Positions 1-9,068 are shown, numbered from the stretch's first letter. The stretch: DNA of 64,000 nt from Cytophagales bacterium (GCA_004292855.1 RDXN01000045.1:1-64000), one strand, 5' to 3'. Program-made: numbers and translations. The notes: generated by a model from the letters alone, not told the origin.

Positions 1-1
1 A

Positions 2-85
2 GTGTTTCAAACGGCCTGTAGCTTACACAACTATCGCTGGACGAAGCGCAAGCATTTTGAACAAAAGTTAGAAAAAATAGGCTAA
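2..85 (+). CDS. C-terminal end of an unidentified gene cut by the window edge
   Basis: The reading frame is open from the left edge to a TAA at 83-85 and encodes about 27 residues, ending in a basic stretch (RWTKRKHFEQKLEKIG). I do not recognise the family. The basic tail and the position 6 bases from the end of a truncated SIR2-like gene on the other strand would fit the end of a transposase in an insertion sequence, but that is inference from position only. It could equally be an ordinary neighbouring gene or an open frame by chance. Confidence 0.35.
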   Translation: MFQTACSLHNYRWTKRKHFEQKLEKIG

Positions 86-91
86 AAAAGT

Positions 92-649
92 CTAATGTAT
101 TGGTTCAAATGCGGTAAGAGTTCTTTTTGAAATCCATCCAACCGGGCCTGAAGTTCCATCAACTGGGTTATACCCCAGTGCTACCGTCCCGTGAAGAGAA
201 AGAATGCCAGGACTCTTTACAAAATCCTGATTTCTTACATACGCTTGGTACAAAAATGGATCCCAATTGAATGTGGCAATCACGTCTTTTGAATGTCTTA
301 GAGATAATATTAAGTAATCGTAAACAGTTGGTTCGTCAGGTAGCTGAAGCTGACTAAAGTATTTGTGTATCCTTTTTTCTATTTCATCTATTTCCCTACT
401 AAATCGCTTTGTACGAGATAATTTGCTGTGAAGTTTCTCAAAATCTTCCTTGAAAATTTTGATATCTTCTGGAAGCCCATTGACAATATCTTGAAGCCCC
501 ACGACGTCAACGATATTCCTCATAAGCGGCAAAACTTTGCCATTCTTTTCTGGATTCCTCAACGTAGAAGCGTAGGAGGCTCCTGCTCCCAAAATCACAA
601 CATGAGTTCCTCCTGCGTGTACTTTTTGAATTTCTTCTTCTCTAGTCAT
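92..649 (-). CDS. SIR2-like domain protein, probably truncated at its C-terminus
   Basis: Encodes about 185 residues. The N-terminal motif VVILGAGASYAS is the nucleotide-binding start of SIR2-like domains, and FNWDPFL followed by LHG are further conserved SIR2 segments. Such proteins bind NAD and in several bacterial defence systems degrade it; whether this one does is not known. The frame stops right after LTAFEPIH, where I would expect related proteins to continue, so the C-terminal part looks lost. I chose the ATG at 649, just before the conserved domain and preceded by AAAGG. The frame extends upstream to 811 but that stretch looks non-coding. The gene is AT-rich compared with its neighbours. 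Its cut end abuts the end of an unrelated plus-strand frame at 85, suggesting a rearrangement junction. Confidence 0.6.
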   Translation of the reverse strand: MTREEEIQKVHAGGTHVVILGAGASYASTLRNPEKNGKVLPLMRNIVDVVGLQDIVNGLPEDIKIFKEDFEKLHSKLSRTKRFSREIDEIEKRIHKYFSQLQLPDEPTVYDYLILSLRHSKDVIATFNWDPFLYQAYVRNQDFVKSPGILSLHGTVALGYNPVDGTSGPVGWISKRTLTAFEPIH

Positions 650-824
650 AACCTTTAAAAATGCGTTTGAAAATTGATCGGCGTCGCGTCGGTTGGGGTA
701 AATCCGGGGGAAAGATGGAGGGTTAGCATGGCATTTTGCGTTATTTTTACACAAAAACAAGATCACGAATTGAATCCGCAATTCATTTTGCGTAAAATTT
801 ACAATAAACAAATTTAAGTCCTAA

Positions 825-919
825 TTTTTTGTCATCCCGACAGCGGAGGGATCTACTTCCTATAGGCTCAAGTTGATTACAAACAAGCTAGATCCCTCCG
901 TTGTCGGGATGACAAAAAA
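825..919. repeat. Intergenic palindrome, GTCATCCCGA family, copy 1
   Basis: Arms of 31 bases (825-855 and 889-919) pair with one mismatch around a 33-base loop. Each arm runs from a T or A tract through GTCATCCCGA to GAGGGATCTA. The T run is before the hairpin and the A run after it, the reverse of an intrinsic terminator. Related copies are at 18783, 24796, 33741, 46022 and 59493. The rest of the 650-958 gap shows no convincing gene; it is AT-rich upstream sequence of the SIR2-like gene. Confidence 0.9.
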
Positions 920-958
920 CTCTGTGCCAATACTCCTTTGACTCTGTGGTTAAAAAAA

Positions 959-1645
959 CTACCGAATATCAAACAGGAACCCCTCTTTCTGCATGGTTTC
1001 GTACCGCTCCCGGTCGAAGGTGTAGAGCGAGGCCGGGCGGCCTTTGTCGGGGCTGATTTTTTCGGGGAGTTCGGTCAGGATGCCGAAGCCGAGGAATTTT
1101 TTGCGGAAGTTTCGCCGGTCGAACGCCCGGTTCAGGATGGTTGCGTAGAGCCGTTCTAGGTCGCTGAACGGGAATTTTTCGTCGAGCAGATTCAGGCCGA
1201 TGGGTTCGTAAGTGAGCTTGTTTCGCAGCCGTTGCAGGCCCATTTGAATGATCTCCGAGTGGTCGAACGCCAGCGGAGGCAACGCATCGACCCGAAACCA
1301 GGCCACGTCCTGCGCATCCGTGCTGGCCACGATCTGGAAATCGGACGGACGTAACAGGCCCATGTAGGCCACACTCACAATGCGTTGGCGCGGATCGCGC
1401 TCAACGGCCCCAAATGTGTAAAGCTGTTCCAAAAACCGCGTTTGAATGCCCGTTTCCTCGCGGAGTTCGCGTTGTACGGCCCCTTCGAGGTCTTCGTCGG
1501 GCAAGACAAACCCGCCCGGTAAGGCCCATTGGCCCCGGAAAGGTTCGTATTTTCGGTTAATCAGAGCTAAAAACAACTGCCCTTCGCGGTAACCGAAAAC
1601 TACGGCATCGACGGTCAGTTTTATTGAATAATCGGGCGAACTCAT
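959..1645 (-). CDS. Nudix hydrolase family protein, probably a transcriptional regulator (NrtR/AraR type)
   Basis: 228 residues. A complete Nudix box (GX5EX7REUXEEXGU) lies at about residues 45-67, inside an N-terminal Nudix fold. A C-terminal part of about 80 residues (from LNLLDEKFPFSDLERLYATI) has the look of the winged-helix domain found in NrtR- and AraR-type regulators, which sense ADP-ribose or sugar-related ligands. In Bacteroidota many such proteins control sugar or NAD genes. A pure hydrolase is the alternative. The gene lies downstream of the sensor kinase on the same strand, but a relic of a plus-strand gene separates them, so they need not be one operon. Confidence 0.8.
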   Translation of the reverse strand: MSSPDYSIKLTVDAVVFGYREGQLFLALINRKYEPFRGQWALPGGFVLPDEDLEGAVQRELREETGIQTRFLEQLYTFGAVERDPRQRIVSVAYMGLLRPSDFQIVASTDAQDVAWFRVDALPPLAFDHSEIIQMGLQRLRNKLTYEPIGLNLLDEKFPFSDLERLYATILNRAFDRRNFRKKFLGFGILTELPEKISPDKGRPASLYTFDRERYETMQKEGFLFDIR

Positions 1646-1675
1646 GGCGACAAAAACGGCAATCTAGGGCTTTCC

Positions 1676-1750
1676 GCACCTTTACGCAACTGACTATTCC
1701 GAAACCTCCGTATGCCCCCCTCCACTACCCAACCCATTTTTGAGGGTTAA
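1676..1750 (+). pseudogene. Relic copy of the 5' end of the D-lactate dehydrogenase gene
   Basis: The segment 1676-1745 closely matches 5217-5284, the upstream region and first codons of the FAD oxidoreductase gene at 5249. Shared blocks include CTTTACGCAACTGACT, TTCCG, CTACCCAA and CCATTTTTGA. The ATG at 1712 is conserved and the frame reads MPPSTTQPIFEG before a TAA, against MQTPATQTIFDD in the intact gene. It is a 12-codon fragment with its leader, left on the far side of the sensor kinase gene. Confidence 0.75.
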
Positions 1751-1756
1751 CAGCTC

Positions 1757-4700
1757 TTATCGGTTCAAGCCAATAACAAACTCCGTCCCGACGCTCTCAT
1801 GAGCTTCCCCCTCATGGGATTCGCTTTCTACACTCGTCACTTCCAGCGTTCCGCCGTGCCCTTTGGTGATGATGTCGTAGCTCAAACTCAGACCCAGTCC
1901 CGTTCCCTCGCCCGTGGGCTTAGTGGTGAAGAACGGCTGGAAAACCTTCGCCCGAACGGTCTCGGGCATGCCCGCGCCGTTGTCGCGGACGCGAATCTCC
2001 ACTCCATACCCAGTCTGCGCAGTCGATACCCATACCGTTGGCACATACCCCGCTTCGCCTTTTTTCGCCCTCTGTTGAATAGCATAGAATGCGTTGTTCA
2101 GCAGGTTCAGCAACACCCGACCGATGTCCTGACCAACCAAGTTCACCAGCTCCAGCGAGGGGTCAAAGTCGGTTTCCATCGTCACATTAAACTGGTCTGC
2201 CGGTGCGGATTTATCGTTAGCCGGATCGCCGGGGGGGCGGCCTTCCGAACCTCGCAGGCCATGACAGGCTAGCCGCAGATACTCTTCGCAGAGCGCGTTG
2301 AGATTCGTGAGTTGCCGCTCGCCAGTGCTGGCACGGGAGTGTTCCAACATGCCTCGCACGATGTTGCTGGCCCGTTGGCCATTCTGATGGATGCGTCGCA
2401 GGTTTTCGGTTAAATCGTTGGCAATCAACACGGCTTCTTCCGTTTCGCCGTTGATTAGGGCTTCTTTTTGTTCAGCCATCAACTCGACCGACACCTCCGA
2501 AAAATTGTTGACGAAGTTGAGCGGATTCTGAATCTCGTGAGCGATTCCCGCCGTCAACTCGCCCAGGCTGGCGAGTTTCTCTTTTTGGATGAGCTGGGCC
2601 TGGGTACTGCGGAGTTCGGTCAGGGTGCTTTCCAGGCGGAGTTTTTCTTCGGCCAACCGGACAGCCTGTTCCTCTTTTTTCTGCAAGTCCAGAAATCGAA
2701 TATAAGCCTGCTCAAAAACACGCGCCACTCGTTTCAAAACAGCAAAGTCAGCATCGGAAAAAAGTTGCCCCGTCCAACTATTGGCTCCCAATAGGGAGTT
2801 TTTTTCAGCCATAAACGAGGCTGTATAACCGGGAACACTCAGAATAAATTGCCGACTTGCTTCCGGTACTGTTTCCAGATCATTGTGGGCAAACACATAC
2901 TGAAAATACCGGTTTTTCTCCTCAAACGAATAGTGTCGATTAAAAATAGGGTTACCCATCTCTTTGGCATGCCAGACATCCTGAATGATCGGGTTGTTCA
3001 CAAACGCTTCGGCATCGTAGGGCAAATTGATTTTGGTGGGCGACTGGAAGGGCGAAACAACCCAGACTGAAGCATCCTCCGATCCTTCAGAAAAAACATG
3101 AATGGCCGCTCCGCCATCGAACACTAGCCCCAGTTCTTTGAGTTTATCGAACAAGACCACTAACACGCTCTTGAGTTCGTCGGAATGGTGCATGGCCAGC
3201 GAGGTGGCCCGAATCTTTTCCAGAGCCGCTTCAATCTGAGCTTCGCGAGTCTGGGCTTCGGCTTTTTGCAGGTCGAGGTAGCGCGTATAGGTCAGATCAA
3301 ACACACTGGCGACCCGGTTCAACAAATCGAAATACTCGGCAGTAAGCGGCTCAAACGTAGACAGGGTGATGTTGCCGAAAGGGCGAAACGACGCATTCAG
3401 CAAGATTCGCTCCGACGACCGCATACTGGTTTTAACGGCCTCGGGCAGTTGGGCCAGTTCAGTTTCGCCAAACTGATAGTCGTTCCACTGTTTTTTCTCC
3501 TCGCCTTGCAGCACATACGTCCACTGCTGTTCGCGGTTTTTCCAGGCTTGCACATAAGCCAAAATAGGCGGAAGATCACGATGTTTCACATAATAATTCA
3601 TGGGCTTGTCGGGGGCCTCGGAATTGGCCATCCACCAAACGGCATCATTCGTTTGCTCGTCGTAGGTCATAATCACGCCCCTGACCAGATGAATGCCGAG
3701 GTGGGTGCATTCGGCAAACACATAGCCAATCAGCTCGTTGATCTCCTCGGACGTGCGCATGGACATGGCCCGGCTTCTGATTTTTTCAAGCGCGGCCTCC
3801 ACTTGCAGCTCCCGGTTTTTGGCTTCCAGTTCAGTAGTTCGCTCCGTTACCTGCCGTTCGAGGGTTTCGTTTTGAGTTGACAGAATGTGTTGCTTTTCAA
3901 CAGCAAGACCTTCATTTTCAATTAGTTTCTGTTGAAGAACCCGGTTCGTTAGCCCAAAATCGTAGCCCAGAAACACGGCAAACGCTACGCATATACTGAG
4001 CATCGAACTATTAAACAGGGGTACTTCCCAGCCCCCTTCAAGCAGGATAAAACCCGAAAAGTGGAGCGAGAAAATTAACCAGCAGACAAGGCAGCAGATA
4101 CAGCCTGCCAGCAGAATCCAGGCTCCTTTCCGATGCTGACGAACCGCTTTGACAGACACACGGGTGATGTCGATACTAATCAGATTACTAAAAACCTGCC
4201 CATAAAGCAACCAGCCCCACCCATACACCAACGCTCCGACCAGTACAGAAATAACCCCAAAAAGAACCATCGACCAGTAAAAAAATCCTTTGGTGGATTG
4301 AAAGGTGGCATATACCGCATTGAGTAGTAAAATATAGCCAATCGTTTGCAGGACCATAATCCCGTTTTTGATTCCGTAGAACGATTCGATGAAATCGGGC
4401 GACCGCAAAAACGAGAATATATACCAAAAGAAGGCGAAGAGCAGGGCATACACCGCGAAATACAGATGAGCTTTCCGAACCGGGAAGAACACAAAAAGGG
4501 TAAAAAAAAGCAGGGAAAGTATGGCATAAACAGCAGCTTTGGCGATGTCCAGATTTTGGTCGTAGGCATAGTGGTCCACGTAATCCGAAAGGGCCGTATC
4601 GGTTGGCTGCATACGAACCCTAAACAGCCGGTTGGTATAGCCGAAATGGGTGGCATAGCGGATGTTGGGCTGGACGGCATACCGAACTGCCAGCACCTGA

Positions 4701-5140
4701 ACACCACCGTAGCCAGTCGAAGCTGAAATAGGGCGATCTTGCGGATTAAACGCCCTGATTTGGTCGGGTTTAGTACTCAAAACGCCGAACTGATGAATCA
4801 GTTTGCCGTTCAGGTACACCTCAGAAGCCCCCGATTGCTGAATCCTCAAGCCCAATGGCCGATTGAGGCTACTATCTATTGCCAGTTGCAGCCGCAGCCA
4901 GAACACTGTCCCGTCTTTGGGGATCTGCGGCAATTGGAAAATGTCTTTTGTGGGGTCGATGCTCGCCCAATCTGAATCGTCAAAATTGGGTTGGGCATAG
5001 TTGGGGTTGTCGCCCGTGTGGAACTTCCAGCCGCTGGTTTGGGCAACACCCACCCGGTTTAGGAGTACTAGCAATACAATGAGTACAAAAGGCCCGGCCA
5101 GCCTTCTTAGTTGTTTCATGGTCAATTGTTTAGTGGGCAC
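1757..5140 (-). CDS. Large membrane sensor histidine kinase (7TM-DISM type)
   Basis: 1127 residues. A signal peptide (about 1-34) is followed by a beta-rich periplasmic domain (about 35-190), roughly seven membrane helices (about 200-400), a coiled coil, two copies of a GAF-like sensory region each introduced by AALEKIR (about 450-650 and 660-830), another coiled coil, then the kinase core. The phospho-acceptor is His868 in HEIQNPL. The ATPase domain has the N box around [16 protein letters not shown] and GTGLGLSLS. No receiver domain follows, so a separate response regulator is expected, and none lies beside it. An in-frame insert of about 12 residues ([12 protein letters not shown], about 964-975) lies between the two kinase subdomains and is encoded by repeat-like GC-rich DNA. 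The gene sits between two copies of the neighbouring dehydrogenase 5' end. Confidence 0.9.
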   Translation of the reverse strand: MPTKQLTMKQLRRLAGPFVLIVLLVLLNRVGVAQTSGWKFHTGDNPNYAQPNFDDSDWASIDPTKDIFQLPQIPKDGTVFWLRLQLAIDSSLNRPLGLRIQQSGASEVYLNGKLIHQFGVLSTKPDQIRAFNPQDRPISASTGYGGVQVLAVRYAVQPNIRYATHFGYTNRLFRVRMQPTDTALSDYVDHYAYDQNLDIAKAAVYAILSLLFFTLFVFFPVRKAHLYFAVYALLFAFFWYIFSFLRSPDFIESFYGIKNGIMVLQTIGYILLLNAVYATFQSTKGFFYWSMVLFGVISVLVGALVYGWGWLLYGQVFSNLISIDITRVSVKAVRQHRKGAWILLAGCICCLVCWLIFSLHFSGFILLEGGWEVPLFNSSMLSICVAFAVFLGYDFGLTNRVLQQKLIENEGLAVEKQHILSTQNETLERQVTERTTELEAKNRELQVEAALEKIRSRAMSMRTSEEINELIGYVFAECTHLGIHLVRGVIMTYDEQTNDAVWWMANSEAPDKPMNYYVKHRDLPPILAYVQAWKNREQQWTYVLQGEEKKQWNDYQFGETELAQLPEAVKTSMRSSERILLNASFRPFGNITLSTFEPLTAEYFDLLNRVASVFDLTYTRYLDLQKAEAQTREAQIEAALEKIRATSLAMHHSDELKSVLVVLFDKLKELGLVFDGGAAIHVFSEGSEDASVWVVSPFQSPTKINLPYDAEAFVNNPIIQDVWHAKEMGNPIFNRHYSFEEKNRYFQYVFAHNDLETVPEASRQFILSVPGYTASFMAEKNSLLGANSWTGQLFSDADFAVLKRVARVFEQAYIRFLDLQKKEEQAVRLAEEKLRLESTLTELRSTQAQLIQKEKLASLGELTAGIAHEIQNPLNFVNNFSEVSVELMAEQKEALINGETEEAVLIANDLTENLRRIHQNGQRASNIVRGMLEHSRASTGERQLTNLNALCEEYLRLACHGLRGSEGRPPGDPANDKSAPADQFNVTMETDFDPSLELVNLVGQDIGRVLLNLLNNAFYAIQQRAKKGEAGYVPTVWVSTAQTGYGVEIRVRDNGAGMPETVRAKVFQPFFTTKPTGEGTGLGLSLSYDIITKGHGGTLEVTSVESESHEGEAHESVGTEFVIGLNR
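2216..2251. repeat. In-frame GC-rich insert in the sensor kinase gene
   Basis: This 36-base stretch encodes [12 protein letters not shown] between HGLR and [10 protein letters not shown] of the kinase. In the related kinases I know, a short KDKSFN-like linker follows HGLR directly. The stretch contains ATCGCCGGGGGGGCGGCC, low-complexity GC sequence unlike the gene around it, and keeps the frame. Insertion of a mobile repeat unit is inferred. Confidence 0.5.
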
Positions 5141-5248
5141 TTTGCTTTCTTAGTCGTAAGTATAGCGGTTTCGCAAACGGAACGCAACTTCGCGCACACA
5201 GGAGCCTTAATCCGTATCTTTACGCAACTGACTGTTCCGTAACGCCTT

Positions 5249-6628
5249 ATGCAAACCCCCGCTACCCAAACCATTTTTGACGATCTCCATGCCCTCCTCG
5301 GCGACCGCCTAACCGCCGATACGCAGACCCGCAATGCCCACGGCGCGGGGTTCAGCTACCATGCTTGCCAACCACCCGACTGGGTTGTCTATCCAAACTC
5401 GACCGAAGAGGTAGCCGAAATCGTCCGACTGTGCGCCCAACATCAGGTTCCGATTGTGCCATTCGGCGCGGGCACTTCCATCGAAGGGCACATTCTGGCG
5501 TTACACGGGGGCGTGTGTATGGATTTGAGCCGGATGAACACGATTCTGGACGTCAACACCGACGATTTGTATGCGGTTATTCAACCGGGCGTAACCCGTA
5601 ATCAACTCGATGGCCGGCTCGATGGCAGTGGTTTTTTCTTCCCCATCGGGCCGGGCGTCAACGCCACGTTGGGCGGCATGGCAGCCACGCGGGCATCGGG
5701 TACAAATGCCGTTCGGTACGGCACCATGAAAGACAATGTGCTGGCCCTGACGGTTGTTTTACCCGATGGGCAGATGATCAAAATAGGTAGCAGAGCGCGC
5801 AAATCCTCCACCGGCTACGACCTCACGCGGTTGTTTGTCGGGTCGGAGGGGACGCTCGGCATTATCACCGAGCTGACCATCCGGCTCCACCCCTACCCCG
5901 AAGCGATCCAAACAGCGATCTGCGCCTTTCCGTCGGTCGATGCGGCTGTTTCGACGGCCATCCGGGTGATCCAGAAAGGGGTTCCGATGGCTAAAATCGA
6001 GTTACTGGATGCCCTGATGCTCCACGCCATCAACCGATATTCGGACACGAATTACCCCGAAAAACCCACCCTGTTTTTGGAGTTCAACGGCTCGGCGTTG
6101 GCCGTTCAGGAGCAGATTCAAACGGTGGAGCGAATCGCACAAGTGTTTGATGTGGAAGGGTTTACGTGGGCGCAGGACGAAGCAAGCCGCCAAAAACTCT
6201 GGCGCGTTCGCACCGATGCGGCCCCCTCGGCGTTGGCCCTACGACCCGGCTCTACGCCCTGGAGTACCGATGTTTGTGTACCGATCTCCAAACTCGCGCA
6301 GTGCATCGCCGAAACCCAGGCCGACATCGCACAAACCGACCTGACCGCCCCCATCCTCGGTCACGTAGGCGATGGTAATTTCCACGTCGCCATCCTGATT
6401 CACCCCGACGACCCCGACGCGCTCGAAAAAGCCAACTGGTTAAACAGTCGCATGGTACACCGGGCACTCGCAATGGGCGGCACCTGCTCCGGCGAACACG
6501 GTATCGGCGTTGGTAAACTAGCTTATATGGAGCAGGAACACGGCAACGCGTTGGCCGTGATGCGGGCCATCAAGCAGGCTCTCGACCCGCATAACTTGAT
6601 GAATCCGGGGAAGTTGCTGCCTGCGTGA
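5249..6628 (+). CDS. FAD-linked D-lactate/glycolate-type dehydrogenase
   Basis: 459 residues, the usual size of the family. The N-terminal FAD-binding half carries VPFGAGTSIEGH and GVNATLGGMAATRASGTNAVRYGTM-type blocks for the FAD pyrophosphate and ring. The C-terminal FAD-oxidase half has STDVCVPISKL, GHVGDGNFH and GGTCSGEHGIG, which fit cytoplasmic D-lactate dehydrogenases of the Dld/LDHD type better than the GlcD subunit of glycolate oxidase, and no GlcE or GlcF genes are nearby. It would oxidise D-lactate (or a related 2-hydroxy acid) to the keto acid. The gene diverges from the sensor kinase. Its first 12 codons and leader are duplicated at 1676-1750. Confidence 0.85.
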   Translation: MQTPATQTIFDDLHALLGDRLTADTQTRNAHGAGFSYHACQPPDWVVYPNSTEEVAEIVRLCAQHQVPIVPFGAGTSIEGHILALHGGVCMDLSRMNTILDVNTDDLYAVIQPGVTRNQLDGRLDGSGFFFPIGPGVNATLGGMAATRASGTNAVRYGTMKDNVLALTVVLPDGQMIKIGSRARKSSTGYDLTRLFVGSEGTLGIITELTIRLHPYPEAIQTAICAFPSVDAAVSTAIRVIQKGVPMAKIELLDALMLHAINRYSDTNYPEKPTLFLEFNGSALAVQEQIQTVERIAQVFDVEGFTWAQDEASRQKLWRVRTDAAPSALALRPGSTPWSTDVCVPISKLAQCIAETQADIAQTDLTAPILGHVGDGNFHVAILIHPDDPDALEKANWLNSRMVHRALAMGGTCSGEHGIGVGKLAYMEQEHGNALAVMRAIKQALDPHNLMNPGKLLPA

Positions 6629-6640
6629 TTGGCGGTAAGG

Positions 6641-6952
6641 CTACGGCGTGGCTTGCAAGCCACTTGCCTGACTAAAATGCCGAATCGCCGAACGGTTCAC
6701 TTTCCGCTCGGCATGCCACAACTCATAGTTCTTTTGCAGGTTTACCCAGAACTGGGCTGTGTTGCCAAAGGCTTCGGACAACTTCACCGCTAATTCAGGG
6801 CTGATGCCAGCCCGCTCGTTGACAATAGCCGACAGGTTGGCCCGGGCAACACCCAAGCCTTTTGCTACTTCGGTCACGGTCAAATTTCGTTCTTTGATAT
6901 AGTCCTCCCGCAGAATCTCGCCGGGGTGGACAGGGGGTAAGTTGCGCTTCAT
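6641..6952 (-). CDS. higA: HigA-family antitoxin
   Basis: 103 residues, typical for the family. It begins with the HPGEILREDYI motif followed by a helix-turn-helix (about residues 24-60, TVTEVAKGLGVARANLSAIVN), and retains WVNLQKNYELW near the end. HigA neutralises the HigB RNase and represses the operon as a DNA-binding dimer. It lies 2 bases downstream of the toxin gene in the toxin-first order usual for HigBA. Confidence 0.9.
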   Translation of the reverse strand: MKRNLPPVHPGEILREDYIKERNLTVTEVAKGLGVARANLSAIVNERAGISPELAVKLSEAFGNTAQFWVNLQKNYELWHAERKVNRSAIRHFSQASGLQATP

Positions 6953-6954
6953 GG

Positions 6955-7233
6955 TTAGTGATAATCTACGTAGTCAACATCATACACGTCCCCCCCTTCA
7001 AACCGAAAGATGATGCGGTAGTTGGGGGTGATATTAACTGACCAAAACTCGGCTAGATCTCCCGTGAGCTTATGAATGCCTGACCCCATCTGCTGAATAT
7101 CACTGACGGAAGAAAGGGCATCCAACTGGTCAAAGAGTCGGTTGATTTTGCGCAGGTAGGCAGCGGGCAGTTTAGAGCCGTTGCCGGTTTCATAGTACTG
7201 CTGTAAACTTTTGTGTTTAAAGTTGACAATCAT
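6955..7233 (-). CDS. higB: HigB-family toxin (RelE-like mRNA interferase)
   Basis: 92 residues with the RelE/HigB plan: an N-terminal KSLQQYYETG segment, helices through AAYLRKINRLFDQLDAL, the IHKLTGDLAEFWSVNI strand region, and NYRIIFRF near the end. Proteins of this family cleave translated mRNA at the ribosome. It is the first gene of the pair, preceded by a clear operator-like dyad at 7239-7272. All expected core segments are present, so it appears intact. Confidence 0.9.
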   Translation of the reverse strand: MIVNFKHKSLQQYYETGNGSKLPAAYLRKINRLFDQLDALSSVSDIQQMGSGIHKLTGDLAEFWSVNITPNYRIIFRFEGGDVYDVDYVDYH

Positions 7234-7238
7234 AGCCT

Positions 7239-7272
7239 GCTTTGTAGCGTGTAATATTACACATTACAAAGC
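7239..7272 (-). promoter_or_regulatory. Nested palindromic operator and possible promoter of higBA
   Basis: An outer dyad GCTTTGTA/TACAAAGC encloses a perfect inner palindrome TGTAATATTACA (7250-7261), immediately upstream of the toxin start. On the minus strand TTGACT, 17 bases, then TAATAT overlaps it, a spacing typical of sigma-70-like promoters, though Bacteroidota promoters usually differ. The layout fits autorepression by the HigA dimer. Confidence 0.6.
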
Positions 7273-7477
7273 GCGAAGTCAAGTTGGGAATTCGGTTAGT
7301 GTCAATTCTTGCTCAATAGGCTCATCGGAGGCTGTTCGGTCGTGAAACACAAACCCGTCTCTGCCGGAGGTTATTTCGCGCCAGTGGGCACCCTTTAGGC
7401 CGGGCCGTCGCTACGGCGGGGGGTAAGGATGGATAATTCTCAAACCGCCTTGCACCTACCCTTTTCGCCCCCAAGCA

Positions 7478-7515
7478 AAAAACAAAAACGCCTGACAATT
7501 ATCTTGTCAGGCGTT
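7478..7515 (-). terminator. Intrinsic terminator of the tRNA-Leu gene
   Basis: On the minus strand AACGCCTGACAA pairs perfectly with TTGTCAGGCGTT across a five-base loop and is followed by TTTGTTTTTTG. It starts 8 bases after the mature tRNA end. Confidence 0.85.
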
Positions 7516-7522
7516 GCACTTG

Positions 7523-7606
7523 TACCGGGAGCCGGACTCGAACCGGCATGTCCTTGCAGACAATGGTGTTTGAGACCATCGCGTCTACCGATTCCGCCAT
7601 CCCGGC
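7523..7606 (-). tRNA. tRNA-Leu (anticodon CAA)
   Basis: 84 bases fold as a class II tRNA. The acceptor stem GCCGGGA pairs with TCCCGGT (first pair G-U), the anticodon arm ATGGT-CTCAAAC-ACCAT gives anticodon CAA, a variable arm of leucine type follows, and the T arm contains GGTTCGAGTCC. The 3' CCA is not encoded. It reads codon UUG. Confidence 0.95.
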
Positions 7607-7835
7607 CTGAAATTTTCTTTCTGTTACTAATTAACACAAAGTCGGTAGCGTTCTGCTGAACGTGGGTGCAAAAGTAGGGGTTTAGAGCTAATCTGCAAGC
7701 TTTTTAGTGTCTTTTCAAGCTATTTTTTTCTAGCGTGACTCCCATACCGAATAATAAAAGGGTTGGGCCTATCGGTTAAATTTTTCCATACGTTTGGTGG
7801 ATAGTTCTTAAACCATTCATTAACAAGTGATTCTC

Positions 7836-8495
7836 ATGAAAACCCGTTTATTAACCCTGCTCGGCCTGTTGATGGCAACAGCCTCAATGGCCCAACTAGA
7901 AAACAACAATACTCTGTCGGTTACCGTCGACGGTAAGGAGTACAAAACCCAACCCCGCCGGATTATGGTTGGCAACATGTGGTGGGTAACGGCCAACGCC
8001 ATCAAGCCCGACAAATCACTCCGCATTTGGTTGGGGGGCTACCTCAAACCCGATCAGATCGACGAAGGCACCTACCTCGTTGTCGACGCCGACAAGTCCG
8101 ACACGAAAGAAAACCGCCGACGGGTCGAAGCGTCGGGGACGTTTAAGGGCCTGGCAATTATCAAGTACGTAGAGGAAACCAGAGAGCCGCGCATGGAATA
8201 TCACGTGGGTAAGTCGCAGAACAACGATGAAACCATTGTGGTGAAAAAAGCCGCCGACGGCTCCATAACAGCCACGTTTAGCGGAAAACTAGCCGGGAGT
8301 TATTGGAAAGAACGGACCTCGGCCACTGTGTTTGGGGGCGTAGGGCGGCTCGTAAACAAAATGGAAGACAAGGTAATTACGAAGGCTACGGGCTACGAGT
8401 CGGACATTGACCCGGAGGGGAACGGCTACAAACGACAGGACAAAACCGATGTGATCGAGCTAACAAACGGCACGTTTATGCTCAAGATGAAGTAA
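7836..8495 (+). CDS. Secreted protein of unknown function
   Basis: 219 residues from the ATG at 7836, which begins a clear signal peptide (MKTRLLTLLGLLMATASMAQ). A GTG nine bases upstream is in frame but would spoil the signal. The mature part is soluble and beta-rich with many charged residues, and has a repeated theme of a bound modified property (SVTVDGKEYKT near the start, KTDVIELTNGTFMLKMK at the end). I do not recognise a family. It stands alone between the tRNA and the DUF421 gene. Confidence 0.7.
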   Translation: MKTRLLTLLGLLMATASMAQLENNNTLSVTVDGKEYKTQPRRIMVGNMWWVTANAIKPDKSLRIWLGGYLKPDQIDEGTYLVVDADKSDTKENRRRVEASGTFKGLAIIKYVEETREPRMEYHVGKSQNNDETIVVKKAADGSITATFSGKLAGSYWKERTSATVFGGVGRLVNKMEDKVITKATGYESDIDPEGNGYKRQDKTDVIELTNGTFMLKMK

Positions 8496-8567
8496 AGAGA
8501 TTACTCGAAAAACAGAACCCTTCCTAGTCCATTTTGTTGAGATCAGACAACTACGCTGCTCAACGAA

Positions 8568-9068
8568 ATGGACATTTTTTTTGACGTCGACTGGCGTGCC
8601 TTGTTTGTGCCCGAAGTCGCCCTGCTCGAATTGGTGATTCGGGGGACGCTCACCTACTGGTTCTGCTTCCTATACGTGCGCTTCTTCCGGCGGGGGGCGG
8701 GCCAACTGGGCGTCACCGACCTGTTGCTCATTATCCTGATTGCCGATGCCGCCCAAAACTCAATGGCGGGCGACTACAAGTCCATCACAGAAGGCGTTGT
8801 GTTGGTCGGCACGCTCCTGTTCTGGAACTACGCTCTCGACTGGCTCGGCTTCAACACCAACCTATTCAAAAAGCTGGTTAGCCCCGAACCCGTGACGCTT
8901 GTTAAGGACGGGCAACTCCAACAACACAACCTCAACGCCCAGATGATTTCACAGGATGATCTCAACGGAATCCTCCGTGAAAATGGCATCGACGACCTCA
9001 AGAAAGTAAAGCTCTGCCAACTGGAGGGTACGGGGAATATTAGTGTGGTGCAGCGGGAGGGGAAATAG
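8568..9068 (+). CDS. DUF421 (YetF-like) membrane protein
   Basis: 166 residues with about three N-terminal membrane helices (roughly 17-40, 48-65, 72-95) and a C-terminal soluble domain beginning near PVTLVKDGQLQQHNL. The motifs LLIILIADAAQNSMAGD and LVKDGQ, followed by M-SQDDL-ILRENGI, are those of the DUF421/YetF family. Family members sit in the cytoplasmic membrane; their function is poorly understood, with links to spore or stress traits in Bacillus. The length is on the short side of the family, as is common in Bacteroidota. Confidence 0.8.
   Translation: MDIFFDVDWRALFVPEVALLELVIRGTLTYWFCFLYVRFFRRGAGQLGVTDLLLIILIADAAQNSMAGDYKSITEGVVLVGTLLFWNYALDWLGFNTNLFKKLVSPEPVTLVKDGQLQQHNLNAQMISQDDLNGILRENGIDDLKKVKLCQLEGTGNISVVQREGK

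Noticed and set aside
825-919. Reading the GTCATCCCGA palindromes as intrinsic terminators
   Set aside because: The T tract precedes and the A tract follows the hairpin, so no U run comes after the stem on either strand.
3185-3880. Plus-strand frame of 231 codons inside the sensor kinase gene
   Set aside because: The kinase is complete on the other strand with sensory and kinase motifs; the opposite frame has no recognisable domain.
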